Positions 8,405 to 16,630 of a stretch of 64,000 nucleotides of DNA are shown here, in pieces. Position 1 is the first letter of the stretch, and the number at the start of each line of letters is the position of its first letter. The stretch lies in contig NZ_JYJF01000013.1 in NCBI RefSeq assembly GCF_000955975.1, positions 1 through 64,000 of the forward strand, written 5' to 3'. The DNA is from Saccharothrix sp. ST-888 (lineage in GTDB: Bacteria; Actinomycetota; Actinomycetes; Streptomycetales; Streptomycetaceae). Both the position numbers and the translations under genes were made by a program. The notes under the pieces are model-generated. The model made no database searches. It had not been told where the DNA came from and saw only the letters and a program-made list of their open reading frames with translations.

Positions 8405-9305
8405 GCTCTCCAGCTCCTTCCTCGGCGAGTGCTGCGATCCCCGTGTCGACGGGGTCGGCTGCGGCGACATTGTCGGCGGTCATGAACAGCACCGACTTCA
8501 ACTGAAACGGCGTCAACCATCTGTGCTTACTGAGAATCAGAGCGGCGATCCCGGCGAGGTGCGGAGCAGCGAAACTGTTGCCGGTGTTGACGCGCTCGGT
8601 CCGGCCGGTCCAAGGCACCCTCACCCGGATTCCTCGTGCGAAGAAGTCGACTGGGGGCCCGGCGTTGTAGTAGTACCTCATCGGGTCCTCCTCGTTGTGG
8701 CAGGCGACGGAAATCACCGACGAGAAGGTCCAGGGGTAGCTGAGAACGGGCATGTTATGGGCTGAGACCACCAGGACGGTTCGCCTGAAGTAGGCGCGGT
8801 CGGCCAGCTCCCGTAGCTCGGCCGCGATTGCGGGCAGCGTGGTCGACAGGCTGAGGTTCACGATGTCGAAGTTCTGGTCGATCGCCCATGACAGGCCTTC
8901 CAGCAAGGCCTGGCCACTGCCGTTCTTACCGTGCGTGAGAACCCGCACCGATGAGAGGGAAGCTCCGGGGGCCACCGAGCGGATGACGCCGGCACACGCA
9001 GTACCGTGCCCGGCGAGGTCCTCGTGTACGCCTTCCTGGACGCTCAGTTGCCCTTGCTCGTCCATGACGACCGCAGCTGAGGTCTCGAGTCGCCCGATCT
9101 GAGGGTGAGAGTCGTCGACGCCCGAATCCACCACACAGACCCGTACGCCGGTGCCGTCCGCGCCGCCGAGAGCCCACTCGCGTGTGATGTTGGGGAACTG
9201 GCTGATGGCGAACGGCTCCAGCGGAGCCGAAGACGTGGCAGCTCCCCAAGCCGGAACCCCAGGGAAGCGGCTCGGTCGAGCCCTCAGCCAAGGTGGCACG
9301 TCCAC
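8379..9305 (-). CDS. Subtilisin-like serine protease without signal peptide (leader protease candidate)
   Basis: A 308-residue S8 peptidase with the full catalytic triad: D60 in VVDSGVDDSHP, H100 in AGHGTACAGVI and S244 in NTGNSFAAPHLAG. An Asn in the oxyanion region (SAHN) is also present. There is no signal peptide and no long pro-domain; the protein begins directly with a short Pro-rich segment, so it should act in the cytoplasm. It starts at GTG 9305, one base from the cyclase stop. In RiPP clusters, cytoplasmic subtilases of this size remove leader peptides or trim the product, which is the most likely job here. Confidence 0.82.
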   Translation of the reverse strand: MDVPPWLRARPSRFPGVPAWGAATSSAPLEPFAISQFPNITREWALGGADGTGVRVCVVDSGVDDSHPQIGRLETSAAVVMDEQGQLSVQEGVHEDLAGHGTACAGVIRSVAPGASLSSVRVLTHGKNGSGQALLEGLSWAIDQNFDIVNLSLSTTLPAIAAELRELADRAYFRRTVLVVSAHNMPVLSYPWTFSSVISVACHNEEDPMRYYYNAGPPVDFFARGIRVRVPWTGRTERVNTGNSFAAPHLAGIAALILSKHRWLTPFQLKSVLFMTADNVAAADPVDTGIAALAEEGAGEHEQHAMER

Positions 9306-12300
9306 TCAGAGGTCCTTTTCCGCTAGTTGCTGGTCGGATATCAGTGCGAGAAGTCTGTCGACGCTCGGCATCGCGGCCCGCGCGCCCTTGGCCAGGAAGC
9401 ACTCCCGAGCAGTCGCGGCCGCGGTGCTGGCTCCGGCTGCATCTCCTGCGCTGTACCGCAGCATCGCGACATCGCGGTTGATGGTGCCCCGGAAGTACAG
9501 GTCATCCATGCGGGAGGCGAAGCCAACCGCATTGTCGGTCAGGCCGGTTAGCCGGTTCAGGTCATTGGTGTTTGCCGCCGCGTGAGCGGCCAGCACGCTC
9601 GACAGTGCGCCGAGGCGGGGGTCGGCAATGTCAGCCAAGGCCCGATCGTCAAGCCCCGAGTAGCGTTCGGGTACCGGGGCCCCTGCGGACACGATTTCAC
9701 GCGCCGCATAGGCGTCCATGAGAGCTTCGCCGTCTGGCTGTCCGGCCGCCGCGAGGATGTCCCGGGCCTGGTAGAAGCCTTCAGCGGCGCTCGCATGAGC
9801 GTTGGCCAGCGAGTCGATCACTCCGCGAAGATAGGTCAGGGCAGCGTCGGCGCTGCGCATGCGGAGGTCGGAGGCATACCTGGCGGCGGTCTGGACGGCA
9901 TCCGCCGCCTCGTCGAAGCGGCCATCGAGTCCGAGTAGCCCCGCCATTGCCCCCAGAATGGGTACCAGGTTGACGCGGCTGCCTTCGAACGTGACGACAA
10001 GCTCGCGGCAGCGAGTAAGACCGTCACTGACCGGGGCCGGCCCCCATAATGCGAGCTCGACGGCTGTCCGGTCGATACGGTCGATTTCGCGCGCGTCATC
10101 GAGGAACTGCGCGTGCCTACGGGCAGCTGTCAGACTCTCCTCAGCGGCGCCGACCTGCTCGCTCATGAGGTGGCGATGCGAGCGCAGCTGATGGAACCGG
10201 CACCAGGCAAGGTGGTCATCAGGTTGCAGGTGCGGCTCGAAACGCTGCTCGGCGGCCAGTACCGCCTCAAGCGTCATGTTCCCCCCACGCAAGCTGATGA
10301 TCTCCCTCTGGATTGGCACGACCCAAGAGGAGAGCTCTGAGGACGCGGGAGCTTGGTCCTGTGACCAAGAGCGCAAGACGGCGTCCGCAACATCCAGCTC
10401 CCCAAGTTCGAGCCGTGTGTCGGACAGCCACAGCGTCAATTTAAGACGCCCGAGGTCGTCGCTGGCAAGGACACCGAGCGCGCGCTCCAGCAGACCAGCG
10501 GCCGAGCGGAGGTCTTTGCGGTTCGTTGCATCCGCTGCCTGCCAGGCGAGCTGCTCTGATGCCCGTCGACTGATGTCCTGGGTCGAGGCGCTGGCGGGGT
10601 GAAGCTGGCGGCTCAGGAGAGCGGCTGCCTCCAGGTGGTAGGTGAGCATGCTGTCGCTGTTCGCACCGTCGGGGACTGCGTAGCCGTCGGCCTCCGTAGC
10701 GCGGCTCACCAGAGCAAGGTGCCACCGCAGGCGGCTCCGCTTGCCCGACAGCTCGTAGGTGGTGTCGCGGCTGAATGCCTGCACAAAGCAGTGCCTGGCA
10801 GAGATCCGGTTCCCCGTGAGCAGCCGTGTGCGGCGCAAACGTTGCAGGCACGCGCTCAGGTCCAGTGGCTCCTGCCCGTCTTCGGCGAGGACGTATTCGA
10901 TATCGGTGTCGGCGAAGTCCCGGCCGAGCACTGCGGCTATCTCCAAGACCCGCCGGTCATCCGGATGCAAGCGATCAAGCCTGGCCGCGAAGACTGCTGT
11001 GATCGTGTGCGGGAGTGGTTCGTTGGAGTTGTCCTCCATCGCCAGTAGTAGCTCGGCAAAGAGGGGGTTACCCTCGCTCGCCGACGCGACCTCCTCGCAG
11101 ACCTCGTCAACGGTGTGTGCCACCACGTCACCGCTCGCAGCAAGTTGCGACACCAGGAGAAGGGTCTCGGCGTGGGTCAGCGGGACGAGGTCGAGGGTTA
11201 GCACGCTGGTCCCACCAGTCGGCCAGTCCGATCTGATGTCAGCCAGTTCGGGACGCGCTGTGCACACCTGGAGCACCGGAAGGGTCGAGAGTTCGTCAGC
11301 CAGGTACTCCAAGATGTCCAGCAAGGACGGCTCAGCCCAGTGCAGGTCTTCCCAGACCAGTACCAGAGAGCTGCGCGCGGCCAACGTCATAAGAAACGTA
11401 CGCAGAGCCCACGCCAGCTCCTCCACTTCGGCGCCGTGCCGGGGTGAAGTCGATCGCTGTGCCAGGCCGCCCAGGCACGTCGCTGCGCGGGCGATGGCAG
11501 AGTCCGTCGCGGCGCCGTCGACAATGGCCGCCCACTCCAGGGGGGCTGACTGCAACAGCTCCACGATCGGGAGATAGCTGACACCACGGTTGAACGACTG
11601 CGCGCGACCGCGGAGTACGACCGGCTCTGGCGCTCCAAGGTCCGATAGGAACTCATCAAGTAGCCGGCTCTTCCCTATCCCGGGTGCTCCCAGCACAGTT
11701 ACCAGCGCACCGCGACCGTTGCCTATGGAGCGCTCGTAAACCTGCCGGAGCTGTGCGAGTTCGGCCTCCCGGCCGATCAGCGGCGTCAGCCGCGTCGCCG
11801 ACTCGATGGAGGAGGACAGCCCGTCGACGCACCAAGCTCGGACGAGGGCTTCCTTGCCCTTCAGAGTGAGCGCAGGCACCTCCCGCATGTGCGCCCTACC
11901 CCGTAGGGCTTGGGCGACTGCCTCACCAACCAGGACGCGATTGGGCGGAGCCGCCGACTGCAGCCGACTGGCCGTGTTCACAACGTCGCCGACGATCCGG
12001 AAGTCGCCGCTCCGGTCGTACGTTGCGGAGACCGGTCCCGAATGCACACCGATACGCACGGCGACGTCCAGGCCGAAGTCACGCTGCAGCTCGACGTTGA
12101 GCATCTCCAAAGCCGAAATGATCTCGACACCTGCTTGGACTGCCCGTATGGCGTCGTCCTCGGCGACTTGCGGCATGCCGAAGACTGCCATCACCGCATC
12201 GCCGATGAACTTCTCCGTCGCTCCTCCGTTGTCCCAGATGATCCGGGACACCAGCCCGAAGTACCGGTCCATCACGGCGCGGAGCGCCTCAGGATCGAGG

Positions 12301-12479
12301 CCCTCGCTCATGGAGGTGAACCCGACGAGATCAGCGAAGAGAATGACGACGTGGCGGCGGGTGGCCTCCTGCCTGTCGGCCTTCGTCAGCGTTGCTCCGC
12401 ATCTGGCACAGAACATGGCTTCCGGGGCTGCCAGCGCCGCACAGGTCCCGCAGGTAGAACTGCTTGGCCGGGAATTCAT
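9306..12479 (-). CDS. Zinc-ribbon, class III nucleotidyl cyclase, AAA ATPase and TPR protein
   Basis: A 1057-residue multidomain protein. An N-terminal zinc ribbon carries C10, C13, C24 and C27. Residues ~42-210 form a class III adenylate/guanylate cyclase with metal-binding aspartates in FADLVGFTSMSEG (D50) and FIGDAVMAVFG (D94). A STAND/AAA ATPase follows with P-loop GAPGIGKSR near 265 and a Walker B-like LVLVWEDLHWAEPS. The last ~500 residues are helical TPR-like repeats. Such cyclase-ATPase fusions are typical actinobacterial signal regulators. It is 40 bp after the radical SAM gene and directly abuts the subtilase, so it belongs to the RiPP operon, which is an unusual place for one. Whether it makes a cyclic nucleotide, regulates the cluster, or assists modification is unknown. 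Confidence 0.8.
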   Translation of the reverse strand: MNSRPSSSTCGTCAALAAPEAMFCARCGATLTKADRQEATRRHVVILFADLVGFTSMSEGLDPEALRAVMDRYFGLVSRIIWDNGGATEKFIGDAVMAVFGMPQVAEDDAIRAVQAGVEIISALEMLNVELQRDFGLDVAVRIGVHSGPVSATYDRSGDFRIVGDVVNTASRLQSAAPPNRVLVGEAVAQALRGRAHMREVPALTLKGKEALVRAWCVDGLSSSIESATRLTPLIGREAELAQLRQVYERSIGNGRGALVTVLGAPGIGKSRLLDEFLSDLGAPEPVVLRGRAQSFNRGVSYLPIVELLQSAPLEWAAIVDGAATDSAIARAATCLGGLAQRSTSPRHGAEVEELAWALRTFLMTLAARSSLVLVWEDLHWAEPSLLDILEYLADELSTLPVLQVCTARPELADIRSDWPTGGTSVLTLDLVPLTHAETLLLVSQLAASGDVVAHTVDEVCEEVASASEGNPLFAELLLAMEDNSNEPLPHTITAVFAARLDRLHPDDRRVLEIAAVLGRDFADTDIEYVLAEDGQEPLDLSACLQRLRRTRLLTGNRISARHCFVQAFSRDTTYELSGKRSRLRWHLALVSRATEADGYAVPDGANSDSMLTYHLEAAALLSRQLHPASASTQDISRRASEQLAWQAADATNRKDLRSAAGLLERALGVLASDDLGRLKLTLWLSDTRLELGELDVADAVLRSWSQDQAPASSELSSWVVPIQREIISLRGGNMTLEAVLAAEQRFEPHLQPDDHLAWCRFHQLRSHRHLMSEQVGAAEESLTAARRHAQFLDDAREIDRIDRTAVELALWGPAPVSDGLTRCRELVVTFEGSRVNLVPILGAMAGLLGLDGRFDEAADAVQTAARYASDLRMRSADAALTYLRGVIDSLANAHASAAEGFYQARDILAAAGQPDGEALMDAYAAREIVSAGAPVPERYSGLDDRALADIADPRLGALSSVLAAHAAANTNDLNRLTGLTDNAVGFASRMDDLYFRGTINRDVAMLRYSAGDAAGASTAAATARECFLAKGARAAMPSVDRLLALISDQQLAEKDL

Positions 12480-12519
12480 ACGTCCAACCTCAGGTTCAGC
12501 CTTCGACGTGCCGCGGCCG

Positions 12520-14682
12520 TCATCGGGCGGCCTGCGCCGTGGGGGCCAGCAGGACGCGCAGCGCGTTCATGACTCTGTCGGTGTCGACATCGGCTGTCGG
12601 CTGCTGGAAGTCGACAGCCGCCCCACCTGGCATGACCAACGCCATCGTTGTGCCTGGCTGACCAGAGCCCTCCTGGGCGAGCCAGGCGGACATCTCCGCA
12701 TAGCCGGCTCGATTCTGCTTGTTCAGGGTCTCGGCGTGCGCCGCCACGAGGTCGGCAACCGAGCAGAGCTCACCCAGGCTCGCGAATGGGACGGGGGCCA
12801 GTTGTTCCGGAGCGATCCGTCGACGGCCGTCGTCCCATCGTCCCGGTTCCTCTGGCAGGAGGGACCGGCCGTAGCGGCTGAAGTAGAGCAGCGAATGGCT
12901 GGAGTCGACTCCGCCGACGAAGGGACGGCCGACCACATCGCGCTTGATCTGAGCCTTCAGGCTGGACGGCACGCTGTCGGTCTCCGCTCCAGGCACATGC
13001 TCGATTCCGGTGGCCAGGTCGCGCCAGCTCAGTGCTCGAGCGATGGAATGAGACTCGGGCAGCGGTAGGACCTCCACGCCGAAGCGTGCCGGCTGCTTGG
13101 CGACGATCGACCCTGGTGTCAGGCCGAACTCACCGACGCCGGCGAGTGACCAGAGATTCCGATGCCGAACCAGGAACTCGTACGTCTCCCTGGCCTCTTC
13201 GGGAGTCTCGGAAGGGAATCCCGTGAAGCCCATCATCTGCACGCCGATACCGGCCTCGGTCAGCTGCTCCAGGATCACAGGCACCTGGGAGATGTTCACT
13301 CCCTTGTCGATGAGGTCGAGTATTCGCTGAGTCGCCGACTCGTACCCGAAGGCGATCGCCACGCAGCCGGCCCGCTTCAGTAGCGCTGCGGTGCCACGCT
13401 TGGGGAAGGTTCGCTCCAATCGCAGCTCAGCGCTCCACTGCAGGCCGAGGTCAGCCTCAGCCATCGCCTCGGACAGGGTGCGTAGGTAGCGCGGGGACAT
13501 CGCGTCTACCGAGAAGTACAACGTCTTTGCGAAGGAGGCGATTTGGGCGAGATCCTGCATCACCACCTCAACTGGTCGCTCGCGTGACGGTGAGGTGGGC
13601 CGGTCATCGTTCAGCCCGTAGTCACAGAAGGTGCACTTGTTCCAGTAGCAGCCGCGGGTCGGGCTGTACAGGACGACTGGCTCGGGTGACCAGTAGGAGG
13701 ACCAGTCCCAGATGTCGTACCTGGGAGCCGGAAGGCGTCCGACGTGCTCGTAGTTCAGGCGGATCGCCTTGGTGTCAGAGCCCGGAAGGAGAACCCCGGG
13801 TATCCCCTGGAAGGCGGTCTTGTCCCTGACTGCGCACAGGATGTCGACCAACGGCGTCTCACCCTCGCCGGGTACCAGCAGATCTGCGTCGGCGAAGATC
13901 TTCCAGACATCAGCCGGATCACGTGCGTACTTGACGTCGTCGCAGACCTCTGTGCCGCCAAAGACGATAACCGCGTTCGGACACTGCTGTCGTATCTGCC
14001 TTGCCATACGCAACGCGAACGGAAGTTGGCTGCTGTAGCTGACCGAGAGGCCGATCAGCTGCCACTCCCGCTCAGCGAGCAGCTCGGCAAATGGTCCGTC
14101 GAAGTAGTCGGAGAAGCCGCCGGTCACCTTGTCGAGCACAGCGGGATCTGCGAGATCGGCACGGCTGAGAAAGTTCACGGGCCCGCTCATACGGAGTGAG
14201 TAGCCGCTGAAGATCCCGGGAAGTGACCGCAGCGACAGCAGGTTGACGAATCGGCGGGCCGCCATCGCCGCGTCCTGGTACACCGGATAGTCGTAGAAGT
14301 CCTCCGGCGCGCGCAGCACACCTATCGCACGCTGCATGAAGTCGTCAGTGAGACCGAGTGCTGTGAGCGCTGCCTGATACCGCAGCTCATCGGCTCTGCT
14401 GGGCGACTCCATCGTCCCCACGCCCTCACGGACGGACGCCGCTTCGGCCAGGAGTCCGGATACGTAGTCGGGGCGCGCCAGGTAGTTCAGCGAGTTGATG
14501 TTCGCATCCTCGCAACGGAAGGCGGTGAAGCCGTATTCCGCGCAGTTGGCGACCAAGTAGGAGATCGAGTGGTACGGGTATGTGGGGTCGGTGAGTGGCG
14601 GATTGATCAGCAGGTAGGGCAGGTCCGAGTTCTCCGGACGTACCCGGTCGGCAAGTTGAGATATTGGGAGTGTCACCGTCAT
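12520..14682 (-). CDS. B12-binding radical SAM enzyme (RiPP maturase candidate)
   Basis: A 720-residue protein. An N-terminal cobalamin-binding fold (~25-300, starting YLLINPPLTDP) precedes a radical SAM barrel whose cluster motif is TRGCYWNKCTFCDYG, with C345, C350 and C353. The spacing is CX4CX2C, one residue longer than the canonical CX3CX2C; I checked this on the DNA. An ISQVPVILEQLTEAGIGVQM stretch and a ~150-residue C-terminal region follow. B12-radical SAM enzymes in RiPP pathways methylate unactivated carbons, form carbon-carbon or thioether bonds, or epimerise residues. It is the first enzyme gene after the precursor gene, with a good RBS (gagaggtg). The reaction cannot be read from sequence. 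Confidence 0.85.
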   Translation of the reverse strand: MTVTLPISQLADRVRPENSDLPYLLINPPLTDPTYPYHSISYLVANCAEYGFTAFRCEDANINSLNYLARPDYVSGLLAEAASVREGVGTMESPSRADELRYQAALTALGLTDDFMQRAIGVLRAPEDFYDYPVYQDAAMAARRFVNLLSLRSLPGIFSGYSLRMSGPVNFLSRADLADPAVLDKVTGGFSDYFDGPFAELLAEREWQLIGLSVSYSSQLPFALRMARQIRQQCPNAVIVFGGTEVCDDVKYARDPADVWKIFADADLLVPGEGETPLVDILCAVRDKTAFQGIPGVLLPGSDTKAIRLNYEHVGRLPAPRYDIWDWSSYWSPEPVVLYSPTRGCYWNKCTFCDYGLNDDRPTSPSRERPVEVVMQDLAQIASFAKTLYFSVDAMSPRYLRTLSEAMAEADLGLQWSAELRLERTFPKRGTAALLKRAGCVAIAFGYESATQRILDLIDKGVNISQVPVILEQLTEAGIGVQMMGFTGFPSETPEEARETYEFLVRHRNLWSLAGVGEFGLTPGSIVAKQPARFGVEVLPLPESHSIARALSWRDLATGIEHVPGAETDSVPSSLKAQIKRDVVGRPFVGGVDSSHSLLYFSRYGRSLLPEEPGRWDDGRRRIAPEQLAPVPFASLGELCSVADLVAAHAETLNKQNRAGYAEMSAWLAQEGSGQPGTTMALVMPGGAAVDFQQPTADVDTDRVMNALRVLLAPTAQAAR

Positions 14683-14790
14683 GCTTCACCTCTCACTGCC
14701 TCTGAGCCGACCACCACCGACGAGGTCTTCTCTCTGGTTACTTGCTGCTTTCGACCCGCGTGGTCCCCACAGCGGTATGGCCGAACCGCC

Positions 14791-14828
14791 GAGGGGCGGA
14801 AGCTCGCTCGTGCGAGCATCCGCCCCTC
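14791..14828 (-). terminator. Strong stem-loop between precursor and radical SAM gene (attenuator-like)
   Basis: An inverted repeat pairs 14791-14800 with 14819-14828 (10 bp, perfect) and continues inward as gctcgc/gcgagc around a small loop. There is no T-run in the minus direction. It sits in the 186-bp gap after the 63-aa precursor gene, where RiPP operons often have a leaky terminator or mRNA-stabilising hairpin that raises precursor over enzyme levels. Confidence 0.6.
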
Positions 14829-14868
14829 AGAACCCTTACGCCGGGCTGCTGTGCAGCCCCGGGCATGA

Positions 14869-15060
14869 CTAGCCGATGCGGACGAGGTTGATGTCTTGGC
14901 CCTCGACCTCAGCGCTCACGACGGCGAGCTTGGCCTGCACCGAGGTGAGAACCTCGACCTCGTGCTCCGTCAGCTTGGAGAAGGCAGCCTTCTGCTCCTC
15001 GGTCAGCATGTCCACCGCGTTGCCAGCTTCCGCGAGCTTCCGAATGGGGTCGAACGCCAT
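14869..15060 (-). CDS. RiPP precursor peptide, 63 aa
   Basis: It starts at ATG 15060 with a gaggag RBS 7 nt upstream and stops at TAG 14869-14871. The peptide opens MAFDPIRKLAEAGNAVDMLT, continues with a highly charged helical leader (EEQKAAFSKLTEHEVEVLTS), and ends AEVEGQDINLVRIG. The pattern of a short N-terminal start, a TEEQ...LTEHEVEVLTSVQAKL helix and a following EVEG resembles what I recall as the aroma-sacti cluster domain family of actinobacterial RiPP precursors. There is no Cys, Ser or Thr after residue 49 apart from Ser49 itself, so lanthionine or sactionine crosslinks are unlikely. Arg61 is the only arginine after Arg7, a natural target for the RRE-arginase. It is the first gene of the seven-gene operon. 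Confidence 0.82.
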   Translation of the reverse strand: MAFDPIRKLAEAGNAVDMLTEEQKAAFSKLTEHEVEVLTSVQAKLAVVSAEVEGQDINLVRIG

Positions 15061-15290
15061 GATGCAACTCCTCACAGGGATGATTCGATTCGCTTGCCCG
15101 TTGAGCGTATGAGTGCTGCGAGGCAGTCTGCGGCAGGAAAAGCTGCGGCCTGTACCGGCCAGAGCCAGACCTGCAAGTCGGCCCGCCCCTACTGCCGGTC
15201 TCTGCCGGTTCTGGCTGCTTCTGCCCCTCGGGGCTCGCGACTGCTGTGACGGTCCACCAGCTCGCCAAGCCCTACTGGTCCGTGCGAGAG

Positions 15291-15539
15291 CAGCCAGCCG
15301 GCGCTCCGGGCGGTCTCGGAGGCCATCTGGAAGTGGAGGGCCTGGTGGCTGTCGACGACGTAGAGGAGCTGGTTGGCGCCGAGCATGCCGACGCGGTCGC
15401 GGATGGCGGCGAGGTCGGTGGTGGCACAGCCGTAGCCGCCGTCGCTCTTCTGGAGGATCAGCGGAGTCGGTTCGCCGTTGGGGCTTTTGATGTCGTCGAA
15501 GAAGACACACAGGGCTCCGTCGGAGCGGACGGCGACACC
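15291..15539 (-). pseudogene. argS: Arginyl-tRNA synthetase remnant, fragment B
   Basis: A minus-strand frame reads VAVRSDGALCVFFDDIKSPN, then LILQKSDGGYGCATTDLAAI and LYVVDSHQALHFQMASETAR, ending AGWL. This is the catalytic-domain region of class I ArgRS, where the usual text is SDGA...KSDGGYxYxTTDLAAI...LYVVDxRQ. Similarity ends abruptly at both sides. The KMSKS-like region and anticodon-binding domain are missing. It continues fragment A (16227-16630) almost exactly: A ends at DLEASG and B resumes at VAVRSDGA, the adjacent sequence in an intact enzyme. About 690 bp carrying a YunG-like gene separates them. Confidence 0.78.
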
Positions 15540-15691
15540 GGCGTGGACGGTAACGTTGTTCCCCACGGTTGTGGTCACCTAATTCCCCAGGTGCTCGCCG
15601 TGGATGGTGTGGCGAACGGGCCCCTGGAGTGGACCAGGCGGTCGCCTGCTGACGGCCGCTGTTGTCAGTGGCCGTTGCGAGGATCATTGCC

Positions 15692-16120
15692 GTGATCCCG
15701 TTGCTTCTTACTGACATCGAGCGTGCCGTTCGCAGTAGTTGGGGCGCTGACACAGCCCCGCCGGAAGTCCGGTCGCGGTGGGGCTTGGACAACCCGGCCC
15801 GGGGCCAGTGCGGAGTGACCGCCATGGTCCTCAACGACCTGCTCGGCGGCGAGCTGATTCGCGGCGAGGTCCGGGTCAACGACGAGTTCAGGGACTACCA
15901 CTGGTGGAACCGCCTGGGGCTGGGAGTAGAGATCGACCTCACCCGAGAACAGTTCAGGCCGGAGGAGATCGTCATCGGCGGCACCGTCGTCCCTCGGCGG
16001 CCAGTGACGGAGTGGCGTCGGCTTCGTGAGGAGTATGAACTCCTTCGCGGCCGCGTGATGGAGGAACTCGGTCTGCATCGGCAGCAAGCCGAAGCGGGTG
16101 AGCCTTCCCAGGTCCACTAG
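15692..16120 (+). CDS. YunG-like small protein
   Basis: I choose GTG 15692 (gagg 9-10 nt upstream) over a TTG at 15662; the product is 142 residues. Its core GQCGVTAMVLNDLLGGELIR and YHWWNRLGLGVEIDLTREQF match the pattern of the YunG family (GQCGxxALVxxxxxGG...HYWNRL...DLTxxQF), whose function is unknown but whose Cys/His arrangement recalls small papain-like folds. It lies opposite to and inside a broken argS gene, so it arrived by insertion. The reading frame is intact with no obvious decay, so it may still be expressed. Confidence 0.6.
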   Translation: MIPLLLTDIERAVRSSWGADTAPPEVRSRWGLDNPARGQCGVTAMVLNDLLGGELIRGEVRVNDEFRDYHWWNRLGLGVEIDLTREQFRPEEIVIGGTVVPRRPVTEWRRLREEYELLRGRVMEELGLHRQQAEAGEPSQVH

Positions 16121-16226
16121 CCTGCCGCAGCGTGGGCACCTTTGGAGAGCGCCCACGCTCGCCAGCCATGCGTGGGCCTTCGCGGCAGCTACTGCTTGAT
16201 TGGCGGGTTGTCGCTGGTGTTCTTGG

Positions 16227-16630
16227 GCCGGAGGCTTCGAGGTCGGCACACACGTCGGCGAGCATGTGGTTGTAGTAGCTCTCGCCGATGGCGTCTGCCT
16301 CTTCGAGGAGGACGCCGAGGCGGGCGTAGACAGTTTCGAAGTAGACCTTCGACTCGTCGACCATGTCCTGCCACGAGGCCACGGTGTCGGGATTGCTGCC
16401 CTGGAGGTCGACGACGCGCCGGCGGGAGCGGTCGGCGAAGGCGGCGTCACTGTCGAACTTGGCGCGTGATGCCTTGTAGAGGGGCGGTTGAAGCGGGGCA
16501 TCGACGGGCCGGAGTCGGTGGTCTCGGTGTCGTCGCCGAGCTCGTCGGGGTGCTCGATGAGGTACTAGATGAACATGCCGAACTGGGTGCCCGAGTCGCC
16601 GAGGTGGTTGCGGCGGATGACCTTCTCGCC
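16227..16630 (-). pseudogene. argS: Arginyl-tRNA synthetase remnant, fragment A (frameshift and amber stop)
   Basis: Read across three interrupted segments, this encodes IRRNHLGDSGTQFGMFI, an in-frame TAG at 16565-16567, YLIEHPDELGDDTETTD...PSMPRFNRP, a one-base deletion near 16481, and YKASRAKFDSDAAFADRSRR...ASWQDMVDESKVYFETVYAR to LADVCADLEASG. This is the ArgRS region after the HIGH motif (intact enzymes have NHxGDWGTQFGMLI). The HIGH motif itself is absent because an OLD-nuclease start is fused upstream. Three lesions make it dead. Fragment B at 15291-15539 is its continuation. Confidence 0.8.

Noticed and set aside
14869..15879. A long minus-strand frame containing the precursor as its C-terminus
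   Set aside because: The upstream part is Arg/Pro-rich shadow sequence; the gaggag RBS and ATG at 15060 define the 63-aa gene.
15665..16501. 278-codon minus-strand frame across the YunG-like gene
   Set aside because: Only pieces of neighbouring frames carry arginyl-tRNA synthetase sequence; this frame itself is Pro/Ser/Arg-rich filler and crosses the pseudogene lesions.
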